This document shows, piece after piece, positions 50,922-63,800 of a DNA stretch of 64,000 bases. The stretch lies in NCBI RefSeq assembly GCF_008831045.1, contig NZ_WAJS01000005.1, positions 1-64,000 on the forward strand, read 5' to 3'. Numbering within the stretch: the stretch's first letter is position 1; each line of letters starts with the position of its first letter. The notes under the pieces are model-generated. The model ran no database searches, was not told where the DNA came from, and worked only from the letters and a program-made list of their open reading frames with translations. This DNA is from Adlercreutzia muris (GTDB lineage: Bacteria; Actinomycetota; Coriobacteriia; Coriobacteriales; Eggerthellaceae). A program made the translations under genes and the position numbers.

Positions 50922-51829
50922 AGCCTTCTCCGGCATATTTGCCTGCACTTATTGATAAAACGAGCATGGATCTTTACAATGGCGTTCTCGCAGCTTTGAT
51001 GGCGTTGCCTGCCTCCTTTTCCTTCCCTCATCCTATTAGTGGAGTGCGCGCAACCGATCTATTTAATTTGAATTCCCTCATAGGGGCGGCTATAGAGGAC
51101 CAGGTAGTGGAGGCGCTGAATCGCTCTCGATCGGTCTGGGATCCCGATCACAATTGGGATGAGTGTGTATTTGAGCGACGCTCTCAGTCTTTTCCGGATG
51201 TGAGGCTCGTGCGAAGAGCTTTGGCTGGAGAGGAAGTTGTGCTTGGTATAGAACTCAAAGGCTGGTATACGCTTTCCAAAGAGCGTGTACCCTCTTTTCG
51301 TTACCAGGTGGCTCCTAATGCCTGCGCACCAATGGATGTTCTGTGTGTTGTTCCCTGGTATCTTGATAATGCTGTTAGTGGAGAAGCAAAAGTTCTTACG
51401 CCTTGGATTGTTCAAGCACGTTACGCTGCCGAATGGCGGGATTACTGGTGGACAGAACTGAGAACGAGTAAAGATGACGAGATCCGAAAAGGTATTGACT
51501 ATCCGACCAATGTAAAGCCGTATCCCTCTAAAAGTGAAATGGCTCATGCGGTACCTAGAAATGACTCGGGCGGTAATTTCGGAAGACTTCCGCGCTGTAG
51601 GCCTCTCATGGATGCGTTTATTCAAGAAACGCTTGCTGAAGAAGTGCTGGGAATAGCTCTTGCTGACTGGGTAAGCTTCATTGCGCTCCATACCGATGGA
51701 GCAGACGCGGAGATAATCACGAGAGAACTGGCGCGAAAGCTTGCAGAGCGGCAAGGTGCGACATCTGATCTGAAGGCGGAAAGGGCGCTCGCCCTGCTCA
51801 AAGAACTCGTCGATGTCTTAGGATTGTAA
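50906..51829 (+). CDS. Probable type II restriction endonuclease, PD-(D/E)XK fold
   Basis: A 307-residue protein with a recognisable nuclease core: FPDVRL (P97-D98) followed 17 residues later by LGIELKGWY (E116-L-K118), the PD-(D/E)XK pattern. Conserved-looking blocks around it are [25 protein letters not shown] and [13 protein letters not shown]. The ATG lies inside the end of the methyltransferase gene, after AAGGAG. Coupled translation behind the methyltransferase is a usual way to have protection before cutting. The recognition site is unknown. The alternative, a fused regulator, is not supported by any helix-turn-helix. Confidence 0.8.
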   Translation: MSSALEPSPAYLPALIDKTSMDLYNGVLAALMALPASFSFPHPISGVRATDLFNLNSLIGAAIEDQVVEALNRSRSVWDPDHNWDECVFERRSQSFPDVRLVRRALAGEEVVLGIELKGWYTLSKERVPSFRYQVAPNACAPMDVLCVVPWYLDNAVSGEAKVLTPWIVQARYAAEWRDYWWTELRTSKDDEIRKGIDYPTNVKPYPSKSEMAHAVPRNDSGGNFGRLPRCRPLMDAFIQETLAEEVLGIALADWVSFIALHTDGADAEIITRELARKLAERQGATSDLKAERALALLKELVDVLGL

Positions 51830-51852
51830 TAAGAACTGAAAGGAAGCGCGTT

Positions 51853-52491
51853 ATGGAGTACAACGACCGCGTCGTCGTCATCGATCATCCCATGGTGCAG
51901 CACAAGCTGTCGAAGCTGCGCAACAAGAACACCTCCTCCAAGGACTTCCGCCAGCTCGTGCGCGAGTTGGCCCTGTTCGAGGGCTACGAGGCCACCCGCG
52001 ATCTGGCCCTGGAGGACGTGAAGGTGGAGACCCCCATCTGCACGGCCGACTGCAAGCAGGTGGCGGGCAAGAAGATGGTGATCGTGCCCATCCTGCGCGC
52101 CGGGCTGGGCATGGTGGACGGCCTGCAGGAGCTCATGCCCTCCACCTTCGTGGGACACGTGGGCATGTACCGCGACCCCGAGACCCACGAGCCCCACGAG
52201 TACTACGCGAAGCTGCCCGACAGCATCGATCAGCGCGACGTGCTCGTGGTGGACCCGATGCTCGCCACCGGCGGATCGGCCGTGGCGGCTATCCAGTACC
52301 TGCGCAAGCAAGGCGTGAAGAACATCAAGCTCATGGTGCTCGTGGCCGCGCCCGAGGGTATCGAGGCGGTGCTTGAGGCCGATCCCGACGTGCGTATCTA
52401 CACCTGCTCCATTGACGAGGGGCTGAACGACCGCGCCTATATCGTGCCCGGCCTCGGCGACGCCGGCGACCGTATCTTCGGCACGAAGTAG
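51853..52491 (+). CDS. upp: Uracil phosphoribosyltransferase
   Basis: A 212-residue salvage enzyme that joins uracil and PRPP to give UMP. The PRPP loop [18 protein letters not shown] and the C-terminal uracil-binding [17 protein letters not shown] are intact, as is the [13 protein letters not shown] loop. The length is normal. AAAGGAAG precedes the ATG. It is separated from the endonuclease gene by 23 bases and GC content returns to normal here. The dCMP deaminase follows, another pyrimidine gene, so the two form a small salvage unit. Confidence 0.96.
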   Translation: MEYNDRVVVIDHPMVQHKLSKLRNKNTSSKDFRQLVRELALFEGYEATRDLALEDVKVETPICTADCKQVAGKKMVIVPILRAGLGMVDGLQELMPSTFVGHVGMYRDPETHEPHEYYAKLPDSIDQRDVLVVDPMLATGGSAVAAIQYLRKQGVKNIKLMVLVAAPEGIEAVLEADPDVRIYTCSIDEGLNDRAYIVPGLGDAGDRIFGTK

Positions 52492-52517
52492 CAGGGGCGC
52501 GATGGGAAGGAGCACCA

Positions 52518-52976
52518 ATGTCAGCAGATAACCGCCCCAGCTGGGACGAGTACTTCATGGGCCTGGCCAACCAGGTGGCCGAGCGCACCACGTGCCTGCG
52601 CCGCGGGGTGGGGGCCATCATCGTGAAGGACCGCCGCATCCTGGCCACGGGCTACAACGGCGTGCCCACCGGGCTGGCCCATTGCTCTGAGACCGGGTGT
52701 CTGCGCCAGCAGCTCGGCGTGCCGAGCGGCCAGCGCCACGAGATCTGCCGCGGCCTGCACGCCGAGCAGAACGCCATCATCCAGGCGGCCCGCTTCGGCA
52801 CCGATATCGACGGTGCCACTATTTACGTGAACACCCAGCCCTGCGTCGTGTGCGCCAAGATGCTCATCAACGCTGGTATCAAGGAGATCGTGTACCAGAA
52901 CCCGTACCCCGACGAGCTCTCCCAACAGCTTCTCGCTGAATCTGACATCCTCGTCCGCGAGTACACGGGGGAGTAG
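52518..52976 (+). CDS. dCMP deaminase-type cytidine deaminase
   Basis: A 152-residue zinc enzyme that converts dCMP to dUMP for thymidylate synthesis. The zinc motifs are [11 protein letters not shown] (the HAE with the catalytic Glu) and [12 protein letters not shown] (PCxxC). A further cysteine/histidine set (HCSETGC) matches the second metal or regulatory site of dCMP deaminases. The length fits the ComEB/dCMP deaminase family. It follows upp by 26 bases, and GGAAGGAG precedes the ATG. Confidence 0.9.
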   Translation: MSADNRPSWDEYFMGLANQVAERTTCLRRGVGAIIVKDRRILATGYNGVPTGLAHCSETGCLRQQLGVPSGQRHEICRGLHAEQNAIIQAARFGTDIDGATIYVNTQPCVVCAKMLINAGIKEIVYQNPYPDELSQQLLAESDILVREYTGE

Positions 52977-53015
52977 GGAAGTAGAACGCGCTCTTCAACC
53001 AAGGTTGAGTGGAGA

Positions 53016-53127
53016 GGGGTTCCGGGCGGCGCTCACCAAGCGAGTTCCGCAGCGAACAGAACAGGACTAAATGTCCTGTTCTGCCGAGCGAGGACTGTCT
53101 GAGCGACTGAGCGTTGCCCGGAACCCC
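53016..53127. repeat. Two-tier palindrome between the dCMP deaminase gene and the ATP synthase operon
   Basis: Outer arms GGGGTTCCGGGC (53016-53027) and GCCCGGAACCCC (53116-53127) are perfect. The inner stem, CAGAACAGGAC (53057-53067) with GTCCTGTTCTG (53073-53083), is also perfect around TAAAT. CGCTCA and TGAGCG extend the outer stem inward. Neither stem has a T-run, so it is not a simple terminator. A smaller dyad TCAACC-AA-GGTTGA lies just before it at about 52995-53008. Confidence 0.85.
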
Positions 53128-53318
53128 GACCGAGGGGGGCGCAACCAAGTTTCGTGCACGTGCACAATTTTCCCAGATCACAGGGGCGTCCGACCACGCG
53201 AACTTTTCACCGCTCACCAATTAAAGGGTTGTCTCGGGCGCCATCTGTTGGCAAGCCGTTATCATACATTACGGTTTATTGGGTTTTCAGCGCGTAGGCG
53301 CCCAAACGGAAGCAGGGT
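53128..53318. promoter_or_regulatory. Probable promoter region of the ATP synthase operon
   Basis: The GC content falls between about 53205 and 53285 (TTAAAGGGTTGTCTC, TTATCATACATTACGG). A TATCAT or TACATT could be the -10 but I cannot pair either with a good -35. A GTGCACGTGCAC repeat near 53154-53165 is a possible regulator site. No gene is seen. Confidence 0.35.
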
Positions 53319-53600
53319 ATGGCACTGGCAATCGCACTCGGCGTGGCAGCGGGCATAGTGGGGTTCTCCCCGCTTGTTTTCGGTTTGTACCGGGTGAGAC
53401 ACATGACGGACTCGGGCAATTTCGGACATATGGGCGTGCTCATGGTCTGCCTTCTCATCTCGTTCATCCTCATGTTCGCCGCCGCCCTCCTCTGCATCTC
53501 ACTGGCCCGCGATCTCGCGCTGCCCTTCGTCCTGTCGGAAGCCGTGGCGCTTTCGCTCACCGCCATTGCCTTCGGCGTGAGCAAGCTGGTCCGGAAATAG
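53319..53600 (+). CDS. AtpI-like small membrane protein
   Basis: A 93-residue protein with three hydrophobic segments at the head of the ATP synthase operon, the usual place of the assembly factor AtpI. The sequence is too short and divergent to prove homology by eye, so the call rests on position, size and topology. It lies 18 bases before atpB. The ATG follows GGAAGCAGGG. Confidence 0.65.
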   Translation: MALAIALGVAAGIVGFSPLVFGLYRVRHMTDSGNFGHMGVLMVCLLISFILMFAAALLCISLARDLALPFVLSEAVALSLTAIAFGVSKLVRK

Positions 53601-53618
53601 CATAGGAAAGGTTGATAC

Positions 53619-54392
53619 GTGGACGCTCTTTCAACTCTCTCGGCTGAGGTGCCCCATCTCCAGGCATCCTTCGATCCCACCGTCGTGTTCGGCGGGGTCA
53701 CCCAGTACATTGTCTGGATGGTCATCTGCTGGATCATCACCTGCGCCATCGTGCTCGTGGTGGCCAAGAAGCTCACCCTCATCCCCACGAACAAGTTCGT
53801 GAACACCGTGGAGTACGGCTACCAGTTCGTGCGCAACGACATGGGCGAGGGCATCATCGGCCACGGCTTCAAGAAGCACGTGCCGTTTCTGGCCACCATG
53901 TTCTTCTTCATTCTCGTGTCGAACTTCGTGGGCCTCATCCCCGGCTGCAAGACCCCGACGGGCACCATCTCGGTGACCTGGGCACTGGCCACCATCTCCT
54001 TTATCTACTTCAACGTCTGGGGCATCAAGGCCAAGGGCGGTTTGGGCTACCTGAAGTCCTTCGCTCCGGCCGGGTTGCCCAAGCCCATGGTGCCGGTCAT
54101 CTGGTTCCTGGAGCTCATCTCCACCTGCATCCGCTGGCTGACGCTGGCCGTCCGACTCTACGGCAACATGTTCGCCGGCCACATGGTGCTCGGCATCTTC
54201 GCCCTGGCCTCCAGCGTGTTCCTCACCGTGGGCATCCAGGCGCTCGACCCCGTTTCCAGCGTGCTGTCGCTGCCCTGGTTCCTGCTGCTCATCGCCATGT
54301 ACGCCCTGGAGACGCTCGTCGCCTTCCTGCAGGCCTACGTGTTCACGGTGCTCTCCGCGGTCTACATCCAGATCGCCACGTCGGCCCACTAG
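53619..54392 (+). CDS. atpB: ATP synthase subunit a
   Basis: A 257-residue membrane subunit of F0 that forms the proton half-channels. The essential Arg lies in the CIRWLTLAVRLYGNMFAGHMVLG block, and the GLIPGCKTPTGTISVTWALA segment is typical. About six spans are present. Translation starts at a GTG after GGAAAGG. It works against the c-ring encoded by atpE. Confidence 0.95.
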   Translation: MDALSTLSAEVPHLQASFDPTVVFGGVTQYIVWMVICWIITCAIVLVVAKKLTLIPTNKFVNTVEYGYQFVRNDMGEGIIGHGFKKHVPFLATMFFFILVSNFVGLIPGCKTPTGTISVTWALATISFIYFNVWGIKAKGGLGYLKSFAPAGLPKPMVPVIWFLELISTCIRWLTLAVRLYGNMFAGHMVLGIFALASSVFLTVGIQALDPVSSVLSLPWFLLLIAMYALETLVAFLQAYVFTVLSAVYIQIATSAH

Positions 54393-54544
54393 GGCGCACC
54401 GATCTTAAGCGTCCCTGCGGCGCCGGGAGGTTGGAAGGCCCCCGCACCCCCCATTGGGTTAAGCCGGCTCCTCCAAAGCCGGAGACCATATCCGTTAAGT
54501 GTTTTTGGGAAACAGGCTCAAAAACGACCTTTAAGGAGGAAATT

Positions 54545-54763
54545 GTGGAAACTGTTTTCGTCATCGCTGCGCTGAAGCTCGTCGGCTATGGCCTGGCCAC
54601 CATCGGCCCTGGCCTGGGCATCGGCATCGCCTGCTACGGCTGCTGCGTGGGCACCGCCCGCCAGCCCGAGGTGGGTGGCCGTCTGTTCACCAACTTCATC
54701 ATCGGTGCCGCTCTGGCCGAGGCTCTGGCCCTCATCGGCTTCGTGCTCGCGTTCATCCTCTAA
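54545..54763 (+). CDS. atpE: ATP synthase subunit c
   Basis: A 72-residue two-helix proteolipid that forms the rotating ring. Helix 1 carries GPGLGIGIACYGCCVG, the loop is TARQPEV, and helix 2 holds the proton-carrying Glu in IGAALAEALALIGFV. The residue after that Glu is Ala where sodium-type rings have Ser or Thr, so a proton ring is likely. The CYGCC cysteines in helix 1 are unusual. Translation starts at a GTG (54545) right after AAGGAGG. The 150-base gap before it is longer than others in the operon. Confidence 0.95.
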   Translation: METVFVIAALKLVGYGLATIGPGLGIGIACYGCCVGTARQPEVGGRLFTNFIIGAALAEALALIGFVLAFIL

Positions 54764-54813
54764 ATCCGGCACGTATTCAATTCGGAAAGCCTACGTATAG
54801 GCAAGAAAGAGGT

Positions 54814-55428
54814 ATGCACGTGAAGACAAGAGCGAACAAAGCAGTTGCCCAGGCCGCCTTCGGTGCCCTGGCTCTGAACGCTGCTTTCCCTGCGCTCGCG
54901 TTTGCTAGCGAAGAGGAGTCCGGCGGCCTGTCCGCCATTCTCCCCGACATGGCGGAGTTCATCCCCATGCTCATCGCCTTCATCATCCTGTGGATCATTC
55001 TCGCGAAGTTCGGCTGGCCCATGTTCGCCGGCATGCTCGAGAAGCGCGAGAACACCATCCGCGAGGCTCTGAAGAAGTCCGAGGAGGCTCAGATTGAGAG
55101 CGAGCGCGTGCTTGCGGAGTACCAGCAGCAGCTGGCCGACGCCAAGACCCAGTCGGCCCAGATCATCGCTGATGCCCGCGCGGTGGGCGAGGCCGTGAAG
55201 GCCGACATCACCGCCCAGGCCCAGACCGAGGCGGCCGACATGATCGCCAAGGCCAAGGCCGCCATCGAGGCTGAGAAGAAGGCCGCCGTGGCCGAGCTCC
55301 AGTCCTCGATCGCCGACACGTCCGTGGACGTGGCCGCCCGCCTCATCGGCGAGGATCTCACCGAGGGCGAGCATCGCGCGATCATCGAGCGCTACGTCAA
55401 AGAGGCTGGGAGCTTCAATGGCAACTAA
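54814..55428 (+). CDS. atpF: ATP synthase subunit b
   Basis: A 204-residue peripheral-stalk subunit. A membrane span (about 50-70, FIPMLIAFIILWIILAKFGWP) leads into a long charged coiled coil that ends in the delta-binding region. Before the span there is an extra ~45-residue N-terminus resembling a signal peptide (AFGALALNAAFPALAFASEEE). It is longer than in most bacteria, and I have seen such extensions in Actinobacteria. Its end overlaps atpH by eleven bases. Confidence 0.93.
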   Translation: MHVKTRANKAVAQAAFGALALNAAFPALAFASEEESGGLSAILPDMAEFIPMLIAFIILWIILAKFGWPMFAGMLEKRENTIREALKKSEEAQIESERVLAEYQQQLADAKTQSAQIIADARAVGEAVKADITAQAQTEAADMIAKAKAAIEAEKKAAVAELQSSIADTSVDVAARLIGEDLTEGEHRAIIERYVKEAGSFNGN

Positions 55429-55995
55429 TCGTCTCGTCGTCAAAGAGGAAGTCGCCGTCTTCGCGTCGGTGCTCTTCGACAGCGCCAACGGGGCCGGCGG
55501 CCAGGAGGCCGTGCTTCAGGTGCGCGAGCAGATGGCCGAGGTCATCCGTCTCATGCGCTCCGATCTGGACCTCACCATGGCGCTCTCGAACCCGGATTTC
55601 ACCCCCGAGGCGCGCCGGGCGCTGGTGGAGAACGTATTCGCCGAGTGCCATCTGGCGTTTCGCGAAGTGCTGGCGGTCATGGCCGAGCGTGGCCAGGCCG
55701 ACCTGCTGCCCCGGGTGAACGACGAGTTCCGCGCCCTGCTGGGCGAGCGATTGGGAATCTGCGTGGTCGACGTGACCACCGCGGTGCCCCTTGACGACGG
55801 GCTGCGCCAGCTTATTACGGAAAAAGCCGAAGCCGATCTGGGGAAGAAAGCGGTGCTGCGCGAGCGCATCGATCGGTCTATCTTGGGCGGCATCATCATG
55901 GACGTGGATGGGAACTACATCGATGCGAGCATGATCTCGCAGCTGAACCGCGCCCGCAACGTCCTCAAAGACACAACAGATGGAGGTGAATGCTA

Positions 55996-55996
<1 letters not shown>
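55418..55996 (+). CDS. atpH: ATP synthase subunit delta
   Basis: A 192-residue stator subunit that joins the b stalk to the top of F1. The N-terminal helical domain and the C-terminal block [40 protein letters not shown] match the family. It begins within the end of atpF. Its stop TAG shares a base with the atpA start. Confidence 0.92.
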
Positions 55997-57561
<1,565 letters not shown>

Positions 57562-57573
57562 GGTAGGTAGACC

Positions 57574-58503
57574 ATGCCCAACCTACACGACATCGAACGG
57601 CGAATCAAATCCGTCACCTCGACGAAGCAGATCACGCGCACCATGGAAATGGTCGCCGCTGCCAAGATTCGCCGCGCTTCCGAGCGCGTGGACAACGCGC
57701 TCCCTTGGGCGGTCGCCATCTCAGACATGCTCATCAGCACGGCAAAGTACGCTCATCTGGATACGGAGCCGCTGCTGCAGGTCCACGACGAGGTGAAGCG
57801 GGTGCTCATCGTAGCCGTCACCTCCGACCGCGGTCTTGCCGGCGGCTTCAACACCAACGTGCTTCGCTATGTGGAGAAGCTCACGAAGGAAAAGCAGCGC
57901 GAGGGCGCCGAGGTGGAGGTGGCTGCCTGTGGCAAAAAGGCCATCGGGTACTTCACCTACCGCGGCATCGAGCCGGTGTTCTCCTTCGCGGGATACTCGG
58001 CCGATCCTGAGTTCGCCCAGGCCGCCGAGCTGTCCAGCTACGTGATGCAGGCCTATGCCGAGGGCAAGCTCGACGAGGTGTTCATCGTGTACAACCACGC
58101 GAAGAACGCCGCCGAGCAGTCCTTGGTGGAGCAGCAGGTGCTGCCGGTGAAGGAGGAGTCCTACGCGGATCTTCTGGGTCTGAAGGCCAAGGAGGAGGAC
58201 GTGTTCAAGTCCTTCCGCGAGCGGGACGATTCCGCCATCCCGGGCGACATCGACTTCGAGCCGAGCACGGAGTCGGTCATGTCCTACATGATGAACGCCT
58301 ACCTGAACAACGCGTTTTACTACGCGATGCTCGATTCCGCAGCGGGCGAACAAGGTGCCCGCCGCAACGCGATGAAGTCGGCCACCGACAACGCGAACGA
58401 GATGGTCTCCACCCTGGAGCGCGTGTACAACACCGTGCGCCAGGGCGCCATTACCACGGAGATCACCGAGATCGTGGGCGGTGCCGCAGCTTTGGAGGAT
58501 TAA
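57574..58503 (+). CDS. atpG: ATP synthase subunit gamma
   Basis: A 309-residue central rotor shaft. The N-terminal helix (DIERRIKSVTSTKQITRTMEMVAAAKIRRA) and C-terminal helix (NAMKSATDNANEMVSTLERVYNTVRQGAITTEITEIVGGAAAL) form the coiled coil inside F1. The ATDRGLAGG-type block (here SDRGLAGGFNTNVL) is intact. It lies directly before atpD, with its stop adjoining the atpD start codon. Confidence 0.95.
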   Translation: MPNLHDIERRIKSVTSTKQITRTMEMVAAAKIRRASERVDNALPWAVAISDMLISTAKYAHLDTEPLLQVHDEVKRVLIVAVTSDRGLAGGFNTNVLRYVEKLTKEKQREGAEVEVAACGKKAIGYFTYRGIEPVFSFAGYSADPEFAQAAELSSYVMQAYAEGKLDEVFIVYNHAKNAAEQSLVEQQVLPVKEESYADLLGLKAKEEDVFKSFRERDDSAIPGDIDFEPSTESVMSYMMNAYLNNAFYYAMLDSAAGEQGARRNAMKSATDNANEMVSTLERVYNTVRQGAITTEITEIVGGAAALED

Positions 58504-59948
<1,445 letters not shown>

Positions 59949-59949
<1 letters not shown>

Positions 59950-60386
59950 TGGCCGTTATGCGCTGCACGGTGGCCCTTCCCGATCGCGCTCTGTACCAGG
60001 GTGAGATCTCCTACGCCAGCATCCCCGGGTGCGACGGCTACTTCGGCGTTCTGCCCGGTCACGAGCTGTCCGTCTCGCTCAACCGCGAGGGCGGTCTGGT
60101 GACGCTGACCATCGGCGAGAACGAGCAGGAGAAGAAGGAGTTCCTGGTCATGGGCGGCGCGACGTCGGTTCTCGACGACAAGGTGACGGTGCTCGCCCGG
60201 TTCGGATGTGCCGTGGAGGACATCGACGCTGAAGCCGTGAAGGCCGAGGCCGATGAGTGCCGCGCGATCATCGCCGAGCTGGAGAAGGTCGACGATGCGC
60301 AGGATCAGGCCACCCTCGTCACCAACCAGAAGAAGCTGGAGTGGTGCGAGGCGCAGCTGAAGCACGTGAGCGGAGCCGCCGCCTAG
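59949..60386 (+). CDS. atpC: ATP synthase subunit epsilon
   Basis: A 145-residue rotor subunit with the N-terminal beta-sandwich (CTVALPDRALYQGEISYASIPGCDGYFGVLPGHELSVSL) and a C-terminal two-helix domain that can inhibit ATP hydrolysis. It starts on the last base of atpD's stop. It closes the operon, and a strong hairpin follows. Confidence 0.93.
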
Positions 60387-60451
60387 GGAGGCCCGCGACC
60401 CGCAAGGTCGTGCGGAGCCCTGAAGCAGCCCGCAGCATTTGAGCCTGTTTT

Positions 60452-60481
60452 GAGAGGGCGCCCCATCTGGGGCGCCCTCTC
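60452..60481 (+). terminator. Terminator hairpin of the ATP synthase operon
   Basis: A perfect 13-base stem, GAGAGGGCGCCCC and GGGGCGCCCTCTC, around an ATCT loop. Only TCGTTG follows, so the T-tail is weak, but the stem is preceded by TGTTTTGA and lies 66 bases after the atpC stop. I see no other terminator for this operon. Confidence 0.75.
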
Positions 60482-60808
60482 TCGTTGTGGAGGGGTCGCA
60501 GGCGGGAAGAGAGAAGGAATAGCGAGGGCGCTGTGATAGGCAAAGGTGATCGCAGTGCGGGCGGTCAGTCGCCGTCTCTTGGCAATCCACGCAAATCTCA
60601 TGGTTTGTTCGCGCGGGAGAGGGCGGTGGGCTGGTATCATGGCACCCGAGCAATAAAGGAACTTGAGAGCGACCGGAAGGGGAGCGGCACGGCGGATAAC
60701 GTCTGCGGCCGCGATGCCCCTACGGCCCAGCATTTCAGACACAGCGCGCATAACCACACCATAACTGAACCCGTGCGCCGCCGACCTTATCGAAGGGGCT
60801 GACACCCT
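60482..60808. other. Upstream region of dnaE
   Basis: No convincing gene. A short frame over 60485-60802 has no homology-like character. A TATCAT near 60636 could be the -10 of the dnaE promoter, with no certain -35. The remainder of the leader before the dnaE start is unremarkable. Confidence 0.4.
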
Positions 60809-63800
60809 ATGGCATTCGTACACCTGCACAACCATACCGAGTACTCGCTGCTCGATGGCCTGACCCACGTGAAGGACATGGTGCGCCGCGCCGCAGAGCT
60901 GGGCATGCCGGCTGTGGCCATCTCCGACCACGGCGTCATGTCCGGCGTGGTGGAGCTCTCCGACGCCTGCGATGCCGTGGAAAAGGAGACCGGCGTTCGC
61001 GTGAAGCCCATCTTTGGCTGCGAGGTGTATTTCACCGCCGACGAGTCGCTGCGCAAGGATGTGAAGCCGAAGCTGTATCACCTGCTGCTGTTGGCCAAGA
61101 CCAACGAGGGCTACCACAATCTGCTGAAGCTGGTCAGCGAGTCTCATGTGGACAACTTCTACTACAAGCCCCGTACCACCTTCTCCATGCTGCAGAAGTA
61201 CGGTCGCGGCATCATCGGCACCTCGGCCTGCATTGGCGGCATCATCCCGAAGCTTTTGGACGACCGCCGCTTCGAGGACGCCGTGGAGTGGGCGAAGAAG
61301 TTCGCCAGCTGCTTTGATGAGGGCGACTTCTACATCGAGCTGCAGAACCAGGGCGTGCGCACCGACGCCGGCTTCACCCAGACCGAGTTGAACCACCAGC
61401 TGACGGCCGTGGCCAAGGAGGCGGGCTTAAAGACCATCGCCACCAACGACTTCCACTACCTGCTGAAGGAGGACGCTCGCGCCCAGGACATCATGCTGTG
61501 CATCGGCACCGGAGCCATGGTGAACGAAGAGAAGCGCATGAAGTTCGAGAACGATCAGTTCTACATGAAGACCGAGGCCGAGATGCGCGAGGCTCTGGCC
61601 GATTTTCCCGAAGCCTGCGACAACACGGTGGAAGTGGCCGAGAAGTGCAACGTGGTGCTTGAGCGCGACTCCATCCTGCCGCGCTTCCCCCTCCCCGAGG
61701 GAGAGACCGAGGAGTCGTGGTTCCGCACGCGCGTGCAGGAGGGGCTGGAGAAGCGCTACGGCACGCCGGTGCCCGCTGATGCCCAGGAGCGCGCCGACTA
61801 CGAGATGGGCATCATCATCCAACAGGGCTTCCCGGCCTACTTCCTCATCGTGCAGGAGTACATCGAGTGGGCCCGCTCCCAGGGCATCGGCGTGGGTCCG
61901 GGTCGCGGCTCGGCTGCCGGCGCCATCGTGGCCTATGCCATGGGCATCACCGATTTGGACCCGCTGACCAACGGCCTGCTGTTCGAGCGTTTTCTCTCGC
62001 CCGAGCGCGTGGAGATGCCCGATATCGACGTCGACTTCGAGCAGGGCCGCCGCGAAGAGGTCATCAACCACATCAAGGAGGTCTACGGCGAGGACCACGT
62101 GTCCCAGGTCATCACCTTCGGCACCTTGCAGGCGAAAAATGCCGTGCGCGACACGGCCCGCGTTCTGTCGGGCACGCTGAAGCTGGGCCAGGGGCTCGAT
62201 GCCGACATGGCCCGCAAGGCGGCCTACGGCTTGGGCGACCGCATCTGCAAGATGATCGGCGACGAGCTGGGCATCACCATCGACAAGGCCCTGGACACCA
62301 ATCCCGACCTGAAGAAGGCCTACGACACCGACGAGGACGTTAAGACCATCATCGACGCGGCCCGCTCCATCGAGGGCCACGTGCGCGGCGAGGGCGTGCA
62401 TGCCTGCGCCACCATCATCTGCCGCGACCCTATGAGCGATCACGTGCCCATGAAGCGCGACACCAAGGGCGGCGGCATCATCACCCAGTACGACGGCCAT
62501 TACACGCCCGACTTGGGCCTGTTGAAGATGGACTTCCTGGGTCTGCGCACCTTGGACGTGCTGTCCATTGCCTGCAAGAACATCCTGGAGCGCACCGGCG
62601 AGAAGATCATTCCCGAGGAGATTCCCACCGACGATCCGCTCGCCTTCAAGCTCATGCAGTCGGGCAACATGGACGGCCTGTTCCAGGTGGAGGGCAGCTT
62701 GTACGTGAGCCTGTTCAAGCGCCTGCCCCCCACGCGCTTCTCTGACGTTGTGGCCTCTATCGCCCTGAACCGCCCGGGCCCGCTGGAGTCCGGCATGGTG
62801 GAGGACTACATCAAGGTGGCCAGCGGCAAGACCCCGGCCCACTACTACGACGAGCGCCTGCGGCCCATCTTGGAGGAGACCTTCGGCACCATGGTCTACC
62901 AAGAGCAGATCATGCAGGTGTCCATGGCCATGTCGGGCTTCTCTGCCGGCAAGGCCGACAAGCTGCGCAAGGCCATGGGCAAGAAGAAGCTCGATGTCAT
63001 GCGCCAACTCCAGGCCGACTGGAATTCTGGTGCTGTGGAGAACGGCTATGCCCTGGAGATCGCCGAGAAGATCTGGGAAGATGCCGAGAAGTTCGCCAAG
63101 TACGCCTTCAACAAGTCGCACTCGGCCGCCTACGCCATCCTCGTGATGCGCACGGCCTACCTGAAGGCGCACTATCCGAACGACTTCATGGCCGCTGTGC
63201 TCACCAGCTACATGGGCAACACCGACCGGCTCATCCGCTACATCGCCAGCTGCAACCACAACGGCACGCCGGTGCTGCCGCCGGACATCAACTCGTCCCG
63301 CGCGGAGTTCACGCCGGTAGCCGAGGGTATCCGCTTCGGCCTGGTAGGCGTGCGCGGCGTGGGCAAGAACGTGGCCGACGCCATCATCGAGGAGCGCGAG
63401 GAGAATGGCCCGTTCTCGTCGCTGCACGATTTCGTGAACCGCGTGGACGCGAAGGCCTACAACCGCAAGACCCTGGAAGCCCTCGTGAAGGGCGGCGCCT
63501 TCGACTCCACCGGTTACACGCGCAAGCAGATGATGCACTTCATCGAGGAGACGCCGATGCTCGAGGGCGCGGCGAAGCGCCAGAAGGACCGCGACCGGGG
63601 CCAGGTGTCCATGTTCGACTTATTCGCCGACGATGCCGATTCGGGCTTCCAGGAGGACGTGCCCGAGCCGGACGGCGTGGAGTGGGACAAGCGCACGAAG
63701 CTCGCCTACGAGAAGGAGATCATGGGCATCTACGTGTCCGAGCATCCCTTGGCGCCCTACGAGGGAGCGCTGTCCCGCATGACGAAGTTCTCCCTGGGCG

